Part shown: positions 25,159-34,664 of the stretch, in pieces
Layout of the letters: each line of letters opens with the position of its first letter
How positions within the stretch are numbered: the first letter of the stretch is position 1
Origin: Woeseiaceae bacterium
GTDB lineage: Bacteria; Pseudomonadota; Gammaproteobacteria; Steroidobacterales; Woeseiaceae
NCBI GenBank assembly: GCA_028279985.1
Contig: JANQMR010000026.1
Location: 1-64,000, forward strand
DNA: 64,000 nt
Reading direction: 5' to 3'
The notes under the pieces: generated by a model
Told to the model about the DNA's origin: nothing
Database searches by the model: none
What the model saw: only the letters and a program-made list of their open reading frames with translations
Made by a program: the position numbers and the translations under genes

Positions 25159-26885
25159 GTCGCAGTACCCATCGTCTTCATGTCCGCCGACCGAAGTTGG
25201 ACGGCCAGGCGCTCGAGCAGCTCTCTAGCTCCGATGAGGTCCTGACCGTCGGTACCGACGGCCAACACGACGACGTGACCGCCGGCCGGCTCGCCGCGCA
25301 CCAGCTCCCTGAGTTGCATGAGCTTGGCCACTGCCTTGCTGGTCGTCGTGGCGTCGCCGATACCGTACCAGTACCATACGAGTGTGCCGGATCCGGAAGA
25401 CTCCAGGACGGTCTCTCGTATGTTCCAGGTATCCGCGCCGGGCGACGTCACCTCGACGTCCGAATTACTCCGTCCGCGATGGCGATACTCCGAAGGGATT
25501 ATCCGATTCGAGTTGGAAACGAGCTCATGCCCCTGTACCGGACGCGAATAAGCGGCGACGAAAACGCCGACCTGCCGCTCGCTGCACGACAAGGACAAGG
25601 CTTGTTCGTAATCGGGTTTTTTCATCCTCGGCGACCAGTCGAAATCCCACGCCGTCCGCCCGGTACAATGCGTAATCAAACCGGTGTCGGGCGCAACCAC
25701 GGTATCCGAGGCGGACGACTCCAGCAGCGAAGTCAGTATCGGACCGGACAGCAGCAACACGACTATCGCGGTGGCGCTGCCGGCGGAGCGGAGCACTCCC
25801 GCGTGTGATCGCAAAAAGCGGGAATCCGCCGCCGGATCCCGTGTACCGCCCTGACCCGCGCCGTAGCGGATCGCGACGACGACGGCAACGACAATGCCGA
25901 GCAAACCCAGCACGAGTTTGACGAAGCCGAGCTTCTCCGAGCTCAGCGGATTCAGGGTGACGACGAGCATGATCAACGCCAGCGTTCCCAGCGTGGCCAG
26001 GCCGGCGCGGCCGCGAGACTCGGGTTCGGTGGCCGCCCTCGCCGGCGACGGAACATCGCCCGGTTCGTCGGCGAAACGGCCGCCCAGCCACATGATCGCG
26101 ACGATTAGCAGCCCGAACAGCACCCAGCCGAAATAGATATGATCCTCACCGGCCAGATACCGCATATTTGAAGCCGACGCGATCGCCATCACGAGATACG
26201 CCCGCAGCCCGTTGCCGAAGACCAGGAGCACCACCGCGACGCTGACGAAAACCCACCGCTTGAAATGACTCGGATACGTCAGGTACGCGTAGAGTAGCGA
26301 TACGAGGACGCCGCTCATCAGGTACCGAACCCCGCTACACACCTCGGCCACGACGAACTCTCCGCCGGGCAAACTCATGTACTGACCGTCCCGGAGTACC
26401 GGGATACCGGATAACTGCAGCAATACGAAAGAGATATCGGCGGTAACGGCCATCAACCCCGGCACCAGGACGTCGCCGAAGGGGAACGCCAGTAGCACGA
26501 ACAAAAGCGGGAAAAGCAGCAGCCGCGCGACCCCCAAGCCGCCGATTGCCACAAACGTCGCCGGCAACAAGGCCAAAACGGAAAACTGCTCGACCGCCTG
26601 AACGCCGATCAGGCGGGCCAGAATCCAGGCACAAACCAACGCCGCTACCAGTAGGCCGCCGGCCAGGCTGGGGCGGAGTGCGATGGGGTCCGTCTCCGCT
26701 CTCAATCGGAAGATCAGGAACAGGGATATGGGAACGACGAGCAGCCCGTGCTGGTGAGTGCTGAGCTGCCAGAGCTGGAACATTCCCGAGACGCTCTCCC
26801 AATAAGCGAACGCCAGAAACGCCGCGATGCCGACGAACAGGGTCGTCGCGGAATTCGAGACTCGGGTCGCTGCGTCAGACGTCAT
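25155..26885 (-). CDS. xrtA: Exosortase A fused to an EpsI domain (XrtA-EpsI)
   Basis: Protein of 576 aa. Residues 1-270 form the exosortase: about eight membrane helices with the catalytic triad Cys183 (AEVCSGVRYL), Arg228 (GNGLRAYLVM) and His249 (GEDHIYFGW). XrtA is the proposed transpeptidase that cuts PEP-CTERM signals and passes proteins to the cell surface with the EPS. After a variable membrane linker, residues from about 390 form an EpsI domain (GRTAWDFDWSP, then VWYWYGIGD). No PEP-CTERM substrate is encoded in this window, so the substrates must be elsewhere. It lies 7 bp from the amidotransferase upstream. Confidence 0.95.
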   Translation of the reverse strand: MTSDAATRVSNSATTLFVGIAAFLAFAYWESVSGMFQLWQLSTHQHGLLVVPISLFLIFRLRAETDPIALRPSLAGGLLVAALVCAWILARLIGVQAVEQFSVLALLPATFVAIGGLGVARLLLFPLLFVLLAFPFGDVLVPGLMAVTADISFVLLQLSGIPVLRDGQYMSLPGGEFVVAEVCSGVRYLMSGVLVSLLYAYLTYPSHFKRWVFVSVAVVLLVFGNGLRAYLVMAIASASNMRYLAGEDHIYFGWVLFGLLIVAIMWLGGRFADEPGDVPSPARAATEPESRGRAGLATLGTLALIMLVVTLNPLSSEKLGFVKLVLGLLGIVVAVVVAIRYGAGQGGTRDPAADSRFLRSHAGVLRSAGSATAIVVLLLSGPILTSLLESSASDTVVAPDTGLITHCTGRTAWDFDWSPRMKKPDYEQALSLSCSERQVGVFVAAYSRPVQGHELVSNSNRIIPSEYRHRGRSNSDVEVTSPGADTWNIRETVLESSGSGTLVWYWYGIGDATTTSKAVAKLMQLRELVRGEPAGGHVVVLAVGTDGQDLIGARELLERLAVQLRSADMKTMGTAT

Positions 26886-26892
26886 GGTCGCT

Positions 26893-28848
26893 TCACGCCG
26901 CGAACTTCCTGGCTTCGAGCTCGGCTGAGACGTCCTCGTGGGATCGGCCGTCGATGAATAGGCGGGCCCAGAGCTCCAGGTTCATCAGAACGAGGATCAG
27001 ATCGGTATGGTCGGCCCGGCTCCTGTCATGGTCGGCGCAGATCCGCCCGACCACATCGGGGTCGAACAGCCCCCGGTCGCGTAATGCGGACTCGTTCAGC
27101 AACTCCGCCCGCAGCCCGGCGAGCTCGCGTTTGAACCAGGCCCCGACCGGCGCGCCGAATCCACGCTTGCGCCTGTCGATCACCGAGCGCGGCAAGGTGT
27201 CGCGCAACACGTCTTTGAGGAGCCCCTTCAATCGGCCGTTCGGGAGTTTATGCCGCGCGGGGATACGCGCGGCGAGTTCGACGAGCTTGTGATCGAGAAA
27301 CGGGACCCTGCACTCGATGCTGCAGGCCATCGTCATCTTGTCGGTCAGCAGCAGCAGGTTCTCCGACAACTGAGTTTGCCAGTCGATCCTGAACAGCCTC
27401 AACAACTCGTCCTCGCTGGCCTCGGCCGCGGCAATCCGTGTGAGCCCGTGGTCCGCGTCGCCCGGCAAATCGCTCGACAAGCGGTAACCCGGCACCAACT
27501 CGGCGAGGGTCGCTCGATCTGCGATGGACAGGTACAGGGCATAGCGCTCGCGCCAGTCCAGCCCGCCGGCCTCGATGAACCGTTTGGCATAGCGCGCCAT
27601 GTCCATCAGCCGGTTCTGCCTGCCGCTCGGCAGCAGCTCCGCGATCTGCGGCAGCAGGCGTGTCCTGCACCACTTCGGCACACGCCGATAGCGGCGACCG
27701 TAGTAGTCGCCCAGATAGCGGCTATACCCCGCAAACAGCTCATCGCCGCCGACCCCGGAGAGGATGACATGCACCGATTCGGCAGCCAGTTCGGAGACGA
27801 GAAACGTCGTCGTTATCGCACTGTCGGAAATCGGCTCCTCCAGATGCCACATGAGTCGCGGCAGCAAGCTCGCCACCTTTGGCTCCACGCGGATTTCCCG
27901 GTGATCCGACGCCAGCCGGTCAGCGACGGCTTTTGCATAAGGCAGCTCGTTGTAATAGTCCGCCACGCTGCTGCCGCCGTAGCCGATGCTATAGGTATTC
28001 AGCCTGGTGTCGGTCGACGCCGCCATGAGCGCGGCTACCGCACTGGAGTCGATTCCCCCGCTCAGGAACGCACCAACCGGTACGTCGCTGATCATGTGCT
28101 CCTCGACCGACGCGCGAAGTTGCGTCCCGATACGCGCTATCCAGTCATCGTAACTCAGCGATTCGTCCGTCTCGGTCGGCGGCTGCCAATAACGCCGCTT
28201 CGAGAGGGCGCCGCCGTCCCATGTCGCGATTACCCCGGGCGCGAGTTTCTCCACCCCGTCGAATATCGTCCTCGGCGCAACCGCGTAGCCGATCTGCAGG
28301 TAGTCCAGCAGCGCATCCATGCAGATGGACGAACTGAACCCGCTCAGCGCGCGAAAGGCCTTGATCTCCGAAGCGAACGCAAATCCGCCGGGAAACGGCC
28401 AGACATACAGCGGTTTTATTCCCAACCGGTCTCTGGCCAGCAACAACCTGCGTTGCGACGCATCCCATAGAGCCATCGCAAACATGCCTTCGATACGGTC
28501 GATGAAATGCTCTCCGTACTCCTCGTAGAGATGGACGAGCACTTCCGTGTCGCTCCTGGTCGAAAACCTGTGGCCGCGCTGGATCAGTTCGTCCCGCAGC
28601 GATTCGAAATTGTAGATCTCGCCGTTGCTGACCACCCATACCGTGCGGTCCTCGTTGGCGATCGGCTGGTGTCCGCCTTCGAGATCGATGATCGAAAGAC
28701 GCCGCATGCCCAAGACCACATTACCGGCATCGAACAGGCCTTCGTCGTCGGGGCCGCGATGCACGATGGTATCGGCCATGCGACGCACGTCTTCGACGCC
28801 GTAGCGCCGGCGATCCGGATGGCTGGCGATGCCTACGATTCCGCACAC
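26893..28848 (-). CDS. Second asparagine synthase-like amidotransferase
   Basis: Protein of 651 aa, GTG start giving MCGIVGI with Cys2 as the glutaminase nucleophile. RRLSIIDLEGGHQP, NGEIYNFESL and RSDTEVLVHLYEEYG complete the glutaminase domain. The synthase domain has FLSGGIDSSAVAAL near residue 263. It is clearly paralogous to the gene at 22055 but diverged, so the operon carries two amidating enzymes. True asparagine synthesis is possible, but the position between FemAB and exosortase favours EPS modification. GTG follows the FemAB stop by 10 bp. Confidence 0.88.
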   Translation of the reverse strand: MCGIVGIASHPDRRRYGVEDVRRMADTIVHRGPDDEGLFDAGNVVLGMRRLSIIDLEGGHQPIANEDRTVWVVSNGEIYNFESLRDELIQRGHRFSTRSDTEVLVHLYEEYGEHFIDRIEGMFAMALWDASQRRLLLARDRLGIKPLYVWPFPGGFAFASEIKAFRALSGFSSSICMDALLDYLQIGYAVAPRTIFDGVEKLAPGVIATWDGGALSKRRYWQPPTETDESLSYDDWIARIGTQLRASVEEHMISDVPVGAFLSGGIDSSAVAALMAASTDTRLNTYSIGYGGSSVADYYNELPYAKAVADRLASDHREIRVEPKVASLLPRLMWHLEEPISDSAITTTFLVSELAAESVHVILSGVGGDELFAGYSRYLGDYYGRRYRRVPKWCRTRLLPQIAELLPSGRQNRLMDMARYAKRFIEAGGLDWRERYALYLSIADRATLAELVPGYRLSSDLPGDADHGLTRIAAAEASEDELLRLFRIDWQTQLSENLLLLTDKMTMACSIECRVPFLDHKLVELAARIPARHKLPNGRLKGLLKDVLRDTLPRSVIDRRKRGFGAPVGAWFKRELAGLRAELLNESALRDRGLFDPDVVGRICADHDRSRADHTDLILVLMNLELWARLFIDGRSHEDVSAELEARKFAA

Positions 28849-28858
28849 TTCGGGCTGC

Positions 28859-29893
28859 TCAGGGGAGATTCCGTACGATGCGCGGACCCAGCGCGTTCGC
28901 GACCGTCAGCGGGAGCCGCTGCCAGAGTCTGATCGCAAGCCGGAACTTCGCGTTCTGAGGGTTGAGCCGCGGCAACTCCGAGTTCTCGGGCAGGCAATAA
29001 TGCCAGCGCAACGCCTGTGGCAGTGCGCCCCACTGCTTCTTGAAACGGTACGTGCCTCCATCGACAGCGGAACGCCCGAAATCGAAAACGCGGTAACCGC
29101 GTTCGATCGCATACCGAATCGCCGACCAGTAGAGCAGCATGTTGACGGACGTACGGTTGTACGCTCGCAGGGACGAAGCCGACGGTATCTCGATCCGATC
29201 GCGAAATCCGTAGGTGATGCCCGCGGCGCACGGCGTCCCGTTCAGCCGCACCACAAAAACCCGAGTCGAGTCCGGAAAGTATCGGCACATCTGTTCGAAC
29301 AGCGATTTTGGGAAGACCGGCGTACCGAGATCGCGCATGTTTCGAGAGAACACCCGATAGAAATCGCCGAGCAGTTCGCCGGCGCCGTCCTCGCAGACGG
29401 CGCCCTCCTTACTGGGACGGCGTATCTGCGCGCGGAGCTTCGACGGAAATCGGGCCCACAAATCGTCTTCGGATGCCGGCAAATCGAGTCGCATGGCAAC
29501 CCGGTCGTCCCGGTAGGGACGGTCCGCCTCGATGTTGCCCGGGTGGCGGAGTTCGACATGCCTTGCGCCTACCTCCTCGGCCACTCGCCACGCTGCTTCG
29601 ATCAGCGCATCGCGGGAGACTTCGTCTTCGGCGAGCGTACCGCAATAGGAGAAACAGGGAACGGACACGAGGAAGTTACCGAACAGCCTGCTCTTGAGCT
29701 GCACCAGTGGCAGCACGCCGCAAACCGCGCCGTCCTCCCGCGTCGCCAACAGGTAGAAGCATCGGTGTCCGAACGCGTTTTCGAAGACCTTGCGCCAGTC
29801 GTAGGGATGGTACGGCTCGGCCGTCGCCGTCATGGCGACGAATGCGTCCCATCTGGAACGGTCGTCATCGGTGGCGCGGGCGACCGATATCAC
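28859..29893 (-). CDS. FemAB-related protein, PEP-CTERM system-associated
   Basis: 344 aa from a GTG at 29893 that overlaps the deacetylase stop as GTGA; the longer frame upstream is inside that gene. It has two GNAT-like halves as in FemAB proteins: HPYDWRKVFENAFGHRCFYL near the start, and in the second half GITYGFRDRIEIPSASSLRAYNR, then FDFGRSAVDGGTYRFKKQWG near residue 290. FemAB enzymes add amino acids from aminoacyl-tRNA to peptidoglycan; members in EPS loci may aminoacylate or acylate sugars. It fits the subfamily tied to exosortase loci (TIGR03019). Confidence 0.9.
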   Translation of the reverse strand: MISVARATDDDRSRWDAFVAMTATAEPYHPYDWRKVFENAFGHRCFYLLATREDGAVCGVLPLVQLKSRLFGNFLVSVPCFSYCGTLAEDEVSRDALIEAAWRVAEEVGARHVELRHPGNIEADRPYRDDRVAMRLDLPASEDDLWARFPSKLRAQIRRPSKEGAVCEDGAGELLGDFYRVFSRNMRDLGTPVFPKSLFEQMCRYFPDSTRVFVVRLNGTPCAAGITYGFRDRIEIPSASSLRAYNRTSVNMLLYWSAIRYAIERGYRVFDFGRSAVDGGTYRFKKQWGALPQALRWHYCLPENSELPRLNPQNAKFRLAIRLWQRLPLTVANALGPRIVRNLP

Positions 29894-30723
29894 GGGCTCG
29901 CTTCCGGAAAGTACAGCTCGTCCATGCGGCCCCAGCGATAGCTCCGGAGCAGGTTCCGAAGCCGCTTTTCGAACGAGCCGAGGTTCAGGTAATGACGAAA
30001 GCGGGCTTTGAGCGGCGCTTGTCGGAAACGTGGCTGCTCGGGATCCAGCTCCCACGGGTGAAAGTAGAACACGTACGGACACGACTCGTTGCGCTGTTGC
30101 AGCCGGATCAGTTGCTTGGACAGCGCCAGAGGATACAGCCGAAAGTAACCGCCGCCGGCCACAGGAACGTTCTTGCCCAAGATCCGCACGGTGCTGGCGG
30201 GAATCTCGGTGATCGCCGTGCCGTCGACGACGTGCGGTTGCCGCGGAGCGCTCGGCAAACCGTAGTGATCGTGTGCGACGGGGTAAACGCTCGAACTGTA
30301 CTTGTACCCCACCTCCGCGAGGATCGCGTGCGCCCACGGCGCCCTCGCGTCTATCGACCAGCTCGCCGCCCGATAGCCGCTTACGGCGACCCCGCCAACG
30401 TCTTCGAGGAGCTTGCGGGAATCCGCCGCGTCTTGCCGAAATTCCGCAGCGCTCTGCGACCAGACGCGCTGGTGGTACATCCCGTGGCTTGCCAGCTCGT
30501 GCCCCTGATTGACGATCGCCCGCACGACCGACGGGTGATGTTCGGCGACCCAGCCAAGCGTGAAGAAGGTGGACCGGACGTCGTGGTCCGCGAAAATCTG
30601 CAGGATCTTATCGACGTTGCGCGGGATGCGACACTCGGTGTCCGCCCAACGGCTCCTCGGCACGATGCCCTCGAACGCGGATACCTGGAAATAGTCCTCC
30701 ACGTCACAGGTCATCGCATGCAC
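29890..30723 (-). CDS. Polysaccharide deacetylase, PEP-CTERM locus subfamily (DUF3473)
   Basis: The start is set by family alignment: VHAMTCDVEDYFQVSAFE matches the usual family opening M-N-A-L-T-x-D-V-E-D-Y-F, so the GTG at 30723 fits (277 aa). The open frame begins with TTG at 30756. NodB features: Asp-x-Glu-Asp at the metal site, SHGMYHQRVW (His-x3-His), and RAASWSI. The C-terminal DUF3473 part has YFHPWELDPEQPR. It deacetylates the EPS or its lipid-linked unit. It abuts the outer-membrane protein gene upstream and overlaps FemAB by 4 bp. A second, different deacetylase is at 10887. Confidence 0.92.
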   Translation of the reverse strand: MHAMTCDVEDYFQVSAFEGIVPRSRWADTECRIPRNVDKILQIFADHDVRSTFFTLGWVAEHHPSVVRAIVNQGHELASHGMYHQRVWSQSAAEFRQDAADSRKLLEDVGGVAVSGYRAASWSIDARAPWAHAILAEVGYKYSSSVYPVAHDHYGLPSAPRQPHVVDGTAITEIPASTVRILGKNVPVAGGGYFRLYPLALSKQLIRLQQRNESCPYVFYFHPWELDPEQPRFRQAPLKARFRHYLNLGSFEKRLRNLLRSYRWGRMDELYFPEASP

Positions 30724-30756
30724 TGGCGACGTACTCACAACAGTGACGTCCGGCAA

Positions 30757-32175
30757 CTATATCGAGACAGTCAGGAACAAAGAGACGATATTCGAAACGT
30801 AGTCCCTGCCCGTAGACTCCGTTCCACGCGGCTGCTGTTCAGTGTAGCCATACGATAGCCTCAGGTTTGTGTGCTTGCCAAGCCGATAACCGACCGTCGC
30901 ACCGGCGCGGGTGAATCTCGACTTGCCGGACTCACCCGTCTCCCGTTCGACGATTGCCCCGTCGACACCCAGCGTGGTCCTTGCACCGACACGCCAAGAG
31001 ACGTCTGCTCTCGCGCCTGTCTGCGACTGATGGGGCCGGGAACTTCCGTCCGCGGCAACACGATCGGTCCTGTCCTCGTCGAATAGCCTGAGATTGAAAC
31101 TGGTCCGCCGCCCGGACAGGCCGAGCACCCACTGCAGCCGTTCCTGCAGGAACCTCTCGGCATTTCCCGGCTCGTTGAGGAAGTCGTCCGGATTGCCCAA
31201 CCGGTCATCGTCGACAATCAGGTTGACACGGCTGAAGCCGGTCGTCGATACGCGCTCGAAATAGCTGAGCGTCGTTTGGCCGCGGCGGAACGTGTAGTCG
31301 ACGTCACCGCGCCACGACGTACCGAAACTCCGTTCACCGACCGCGAACTCCGCACTCAACCTGCCGCCCGACTTGTAGGCGAACCCGACCTCCCAGAACG
31401 AATCCGCGAGCGTCGAATCGAAGGGCTCGTCCCAGGCGCTCTCCTGTCCGCCGGCGGCGAATACGCGTGTCGAGCCGCTGGTCCAGTAACCCAATTCGGC
31501 CGTCGCTTTCTGATACTCCCACGGCGCGGAGATCTCGTACTCGGTGCGCCGCCAGTCGTAGCCCAGCGCCCAAGTCAGCCCGCTGGCAGCCCGGTAGTTG
31601 TCAAGCTTGACGGACGCTTGCTGGTTACGATCTTCCTGGACCCTCGCGTCATAGTTGCCGAACGTGTACCGATAGTTAGCGTCGAACGTAAGGGAGCCGC
31701 CGAGCTCGCGAGTGAGACGCGGATTCGCCCAAAATTCGTCCCGATCCGTGAGGTTGCCGGACAACGGCAGTTGCCCGCCGGGTATGACGCCATCGGGATC
31801 GCTCAGCACCTGCCTGCGGCGCGCACCCAGTTCCAACGCGAAACTCTCCCGCCAGGCCTTGCCGGTGACGCTCGCCGTCCCGGTATGGAAGGTCGAGGAC
31901 GATTCCGCATCGTCGTAGTCGTACCAGCTCAGCAAGTAGTCGAGACGAGTATCGAATGTCTGCGACTCGTGAGCGTATCGAATGAACGGCGATACCCGAT
32001 AGACGACGTCGTCCGTTTCGTCAGGTGCCGGGACCAGAAAGACGTTGTCGATGTGGGAAACCCCGAACGTTACTCCCGCCTCCGTCTCCGCGACCGCGGA
32101 AGAAAATACCGGAACGATCAGAACACCTGCCGCAAACAGATACCTAATCACCTTCGTTGAACCCGTAGTAACCAT
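30757..32175 (-). CDS. Outer-membrane beta-barrel protein, PEP-CTERM system-associated
   Basis: 472 aa from the ATG at 32175; the GTG at 32151 also gives a perfect signal peptide (MIRYLFAAGVLIVPVFSSAVA). It is then almost entirely alternating amphipathic strands with aromatic girdle residues, ending in a hydrophobic-aromatic C-terminus (SNIVSLFLTVSI), as in outer-membrane barrels. It matches the TIGR03016 family found next to the EPS tyrosine kinase in XrtA loci. The likely role is an EPS secretion or surface-retention channel. Starts at either position overlap the upstream kinase gene (32 or 8 bp). Confidence 0.85.
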   Translation of the reverse strand: MVTTGSTKVIRYLFAAGVLIVPVFSSAVAETEAGVTFGVSHIDNVFLVPAPDETDDVVYRVSPFIRYAHESQTFDTRLDYLLSWYDYDDAESSSTFHTGTASVTGKAWRESFALELGARRRQVLSDPDGVIPGGQLPLSGNLTDRDEFWANPRLTRELGGSLTFDANYRYTFGNYDARVQEDRNQQASVKLDNYRAASGLTWALGYDWRRTEYEISAPWEYQKATAELGYWTSGSTRVFAAGGQESAWDEPFDSTLADSFWEVGFAYKSGGRLSAEFAVGERSFGTSWRGDVDYTFRRGQTTLSYFERVSTTGFSRVNLIVDDDRLGNPDDFLNEPGNAERFLQERLQWVLGLSGRRTSFNLRLFDEDRTDRVAADGSSRPHQSQTGARADVSWRVGARTTLGVDGAIVERETGESGKSRFTRAGATVGYRLGKHTNLRLSYGYTEQQPRGTESTGRDYVSNIVSLFLTVSI

Positions 32176-33067
32176 AGGCGCCCCCGTAATACCCACCCGT
32201 CTGCGAGTACTCACTCTTGTTGAGGATGACATTGATCGCCTTGTCGCGATCCAGGTTATCCAGCGCAGACTGAATTTCGCCGGTTGTCGTCCTGCCGCTT
32301 TCTACAACCAGCAGAATCTGTCCTACCTGTCTCGCAACCGATTGGGCCTCACTCGTAATCATCAACGGTGGAGAGTCCATCACGATCAGCCGATCCGGGT
32401 ACCTGGTCGCCAGCTCGTGCATCACCTCCTCCATACGCTCACTGGCCAGCAGCTCCGTCGACTGCGAGTGCTTTCGGCCGGCGGGCAGAACTTGTATGTC
32501 GTTGAGGTCGGTCCGGACCAGCACGGACTCGATCGGCAGGCTCTCATCCTCCAGGACATCGATCAGGCCTGCCCGGCCGGCGAGACCGAACGCGGTACTG
32601 ATGTGGGGTTTGGCGACGTCGGCATCGACCAGCAGCACGTTTATCTCTCTCTCCAGCGAGATACTAGCTGCCAGATTGACGGAACAGAAGGTCTTGCCCG
32701 CGGCAGGGAGCGCGCTGGCGACCAAGATGAGGTTCATATGGTCGGTGCCGGCGCAGTCGCGGCGCAGGAAATTGTCGATCAACGGGCGCTTGATACGCCT
32801 GAACTCGTCAGCGACCGGAATGGCCTGATCCAGCGGCGCCAGCAGCCCGCCGCTTATCAGCGCGTTCTCCTCGATATGGTGCTTCTCGCCGAGAAACTCG
32901 AAGTTCTTCTTCTTCGCGATCGGCACCACGGTCTCCGGGAGCCTGCGTTTCGACGGCCTGTTTCCCGAAACAGATTTACCCGAGGCAGATTTACCCGAGG
33001 CAGACTTACGATTATCGCCGCTCCCTTGCTGTTGCAGCTTGCGGAGCGCTTCATGGATCTTGCTCAT
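32144..33067 (-). CDS. XrtA-associated tyrosine autokinase (CpsD/BY-kinase)
   Basis: Protein of 307 aa. Walker A is in VASALPAAGKTFCSVN (about 117-131), Walker A' is LLVDAD (145-150), and Walker B is LIVMDSPP. The C-terminus is a tyrosine cluster (YSQTGGYYGGAYGYYG) that should be autophosphorylated. It works with the chain-length protein encoded immediately upstream to control polymer length. Family TIGR03018. Near the N-terminus, SASGKSASGKSVSGN (22-36) is a variable linker made by a perfect 15-bp duplication plus a decayed third copy (32971-33015). The chain-length gene stops 1 bp before this start. Confidence 0.93.
   Translation of the reverse strand: MSKIHEALRKLQQQGSGDNRKSASGKSASGKSVSGNRPSKRRLPETVVPIAKKKNFEFLGEKHHIEENALISGGLLAPLDQAIPVADEFRRIKRPLIDNFLRRDCAGTDHMNLILVASALPAAGKTFCSVNLAASISLEREINVLLVDADVAKPHISTAFGLAGRAGLIDVLEDESLPIESVLVRTDLNDIQVLPAGRKHSQSTELLASERMEEVMHELATRYPDRLIVMDSPPLMITSEAQSVARQVGQILLVVESGRTTTGEIQSALDNLDRDKAINVILNKSEYSQTGGYYGGAYGYYGFNEGD
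32971..33015. repeat. 15-bp in-frame tandem repeat in the tyrosine kinase gene
   Basis: CAGATTTACCCGAGG is present twice without mismatch (32971-32985 and 32986-33000), then a decayed third copy (33001-33015). It encodes repeated Ser-Ala-Ser-Gly-Lys in a flexible linker. Confidence 0.95.
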
Positions 33068-34654
33068 CTACAATACTCTCGCGGCGATCGCGTGCGCGAT
33101 ATCGAAAACGGAATCGGAAAGTACGGCAATCGAAATACCGGCAACGACGAGAGCCGCGTTGGCGGCAACCCAAGCGGTATTATCGCGACGACGCGCGGCA
33201 ACCTCGTGCGACGGCATAATCTTGCTGACGCAGCCGAGGACCGGGAGGCCGAGCGCACTGGACAGGGTGTTGCGATCGAAGTACACCGGTTTTAGCTGGT
33301 TGAGCCCAAAAGCCAGCGCACCGGCCGCCGCGAAAGACAGAACGAGCACGACTCCAAGCAGCAACGGCCGGTTCGGCGCAATGGGAGCCGCGCCGGCAAA
33401 CGGCGGCTCGAGGATGTTGAACTTCACCTTGTCCGTGACCGGATCCAGCCGCTTCCTCGATTGCAGAGTCTCCCAGCGGCCGAGCAGTTCCTGGTGTCGC
33501 TCCTGGATTACGCCGTAGTCCCGATTCAGCTTCTTGAGTTCCGTCTCCACGACTGCGATCTTGTCGACGTCCGCGCGGAGTCCCGCTACCTCATTGCGAC
33601 GCGACAGAAGTGCGCCTTCGAGCTCCGCGATTCCGACATTCGTATCGCTGAGCTGCAGCCGCAGGTTCTGATAGACAGGATTGGAGTCCAACGGATCGGA
33701 CAAATCGCCGACCCTGTCCGCGCCGCCTAGTGCGAAGTACTCCGCCTCACAGGCGTCTTCCAGCGCAGCGATCGTCTCCTTCAGCATGACGATGCGAGGA
33801 TGCCGATCGGTGAAATCCACCTGCAGCGCAGAGAGCTGCTGCTGTGACTGCGACAGGCTGGCCGACCTCGAACAACCGGAGGCCGCGAACGCCGAGGCCG
33901 ACATGGCCGGCGACAGCAGCGGCGTCTCGCCCTCGAGCTGTCGAACGATTTCGCCACGACGCTCGTTCAGGAGCTTGAGCCGCATCGCAGTGTCGTCGAC
34001 TTCACCCAGCGCGGCCTGCAATCGCGTATAGTAATCGGCGCCGTCGTCGGGCATATAGCCGATGTTCAGTTTCTTGAACTCGGCGAGCTCCGCCTCCGCC
34101 GCGAGCAGCCGCTGCTCGTGATTGTCTATCTCGAGCCGCAGGGCCCGTTCCGTCATCTCCGCGTCGTCGCCCTGTGCGCCGAGCGACGACTCGACAAAGG
34201 TGTTCAGCAAGGCTGCCACCACCCGCGTCGCCTGCTCACGGTCCTTGTCCGAGTACGTGATGTCGAAGATGTTGTCACGGCGGCCCATGACGCTGATCTT
34301 GCGCTGCAGATTGGTTACGAGAAGCTCGAATTCCTCAGGCGTCTCCGCTCGCAGATCGAGATCCGTCTGCCTGGCGACCTTCGCCAGGTTCGGTCGCGTC
34401 AGCAAAGCCTTGCTGACGAGCCCAACCTTATCCACCAGGTTTTCGGTGGCCGTCAGGCCCTTGGTCAGATCCGGCAGCAGGCTGTTCGTGTCCACCGAAA
34501 CCTTGGCGGACGCTTCGTAGATATCCGGCATCTTGTAGATCAGCGCCCAGCCTAAGATCGCGAACGACCACGCGACGGCGATGAAATACCAGCGAAACCG
34601 CCACATCCCACGCAGATGGTCGAGCAACTCGGCGATCATTTTCTGTATGTTCAA
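33068..34654 (-). CDS. XrtA-system polysaccharide chain length determinant (Wzz/PCP family)
   Basis: 528 aa from a TTG at 34654, which has GAGGA 7 nt upstream; the ATG at 34639 lacks a ribosome site and the longer frame overlaps wza. N-terminal membrane helix (RFRWYFIAVAWSFAILGWAL), a long periplasmic coiled-coil section, then a C-terminal helix with proline-rich PFAGAAPIAPNRPLLLGVVL. Two further hydrophobic stretches sit at the end. Family TIGR03007. It forms a periplasmic oligomer that sets EPS chain length and links the kinase to Wza. Confidence 0.92.
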   Translation of the reverse strand: MNIQKMIAELLDHLRGMWRFRWYFIAVAWSFAILGWALIYKMPDIYEASAKVSVDTNSLLPDLTKGLTATENLVDKVGLVSKALLTRPNLAKVARQTDLDLRAETPEEFELLVTNLQRKISVMGRRDNIFDITYSDKDREQATRVVAALLNTFVESSLGAQGDDAEMTERALRLEIDNHEQRLLAAEAELAEFKKLNIGYMPDDGADYYTRLQAALGEVDDTAMRLKLLNERRGEIVRQLEGETPLLSPAMSASAFAASGCSRSASLSQSQQQLSALQVDFTDRHPRIVMLKETIAALEDACEAEYFALGGADRVGDLSDPLDSNPVYQNLRLQLSDTNVGIAELEGALLSRRNEVAGLRADVDKIAVVETELKKLNRDYGVIQERHQELLGRWETLQSRKRLDPVTDKVKFNILEPPFAGAAPIAPNRPLLLGVVLVLSFAAAGALAFGLNQLKPVYFDRNTLSSALGLPVLGCVSKIMPSHEVAARRRDNTAWVAANAALVVAGISIAVLSDSVFDIAHAIAARVL

Positions 34655-34664
34655 AACAGGTTCC

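Noticed and set aside
27250-28470. 406-codon plus-strand frame over the second amidotransferase
   Set aside because: The minus-strand gene keeps Cys2 and the synthase motif. The plus-strand product is a typical mirrored, R- and Q-rich translation.
29894-30337. N-terminal extension of the FemAB-like protein to 492 aa
   Set aside because: It runs through the deacetylase gene in another frame. The GTG at 29893 overlaps the deacetylase stop and gives the family length.
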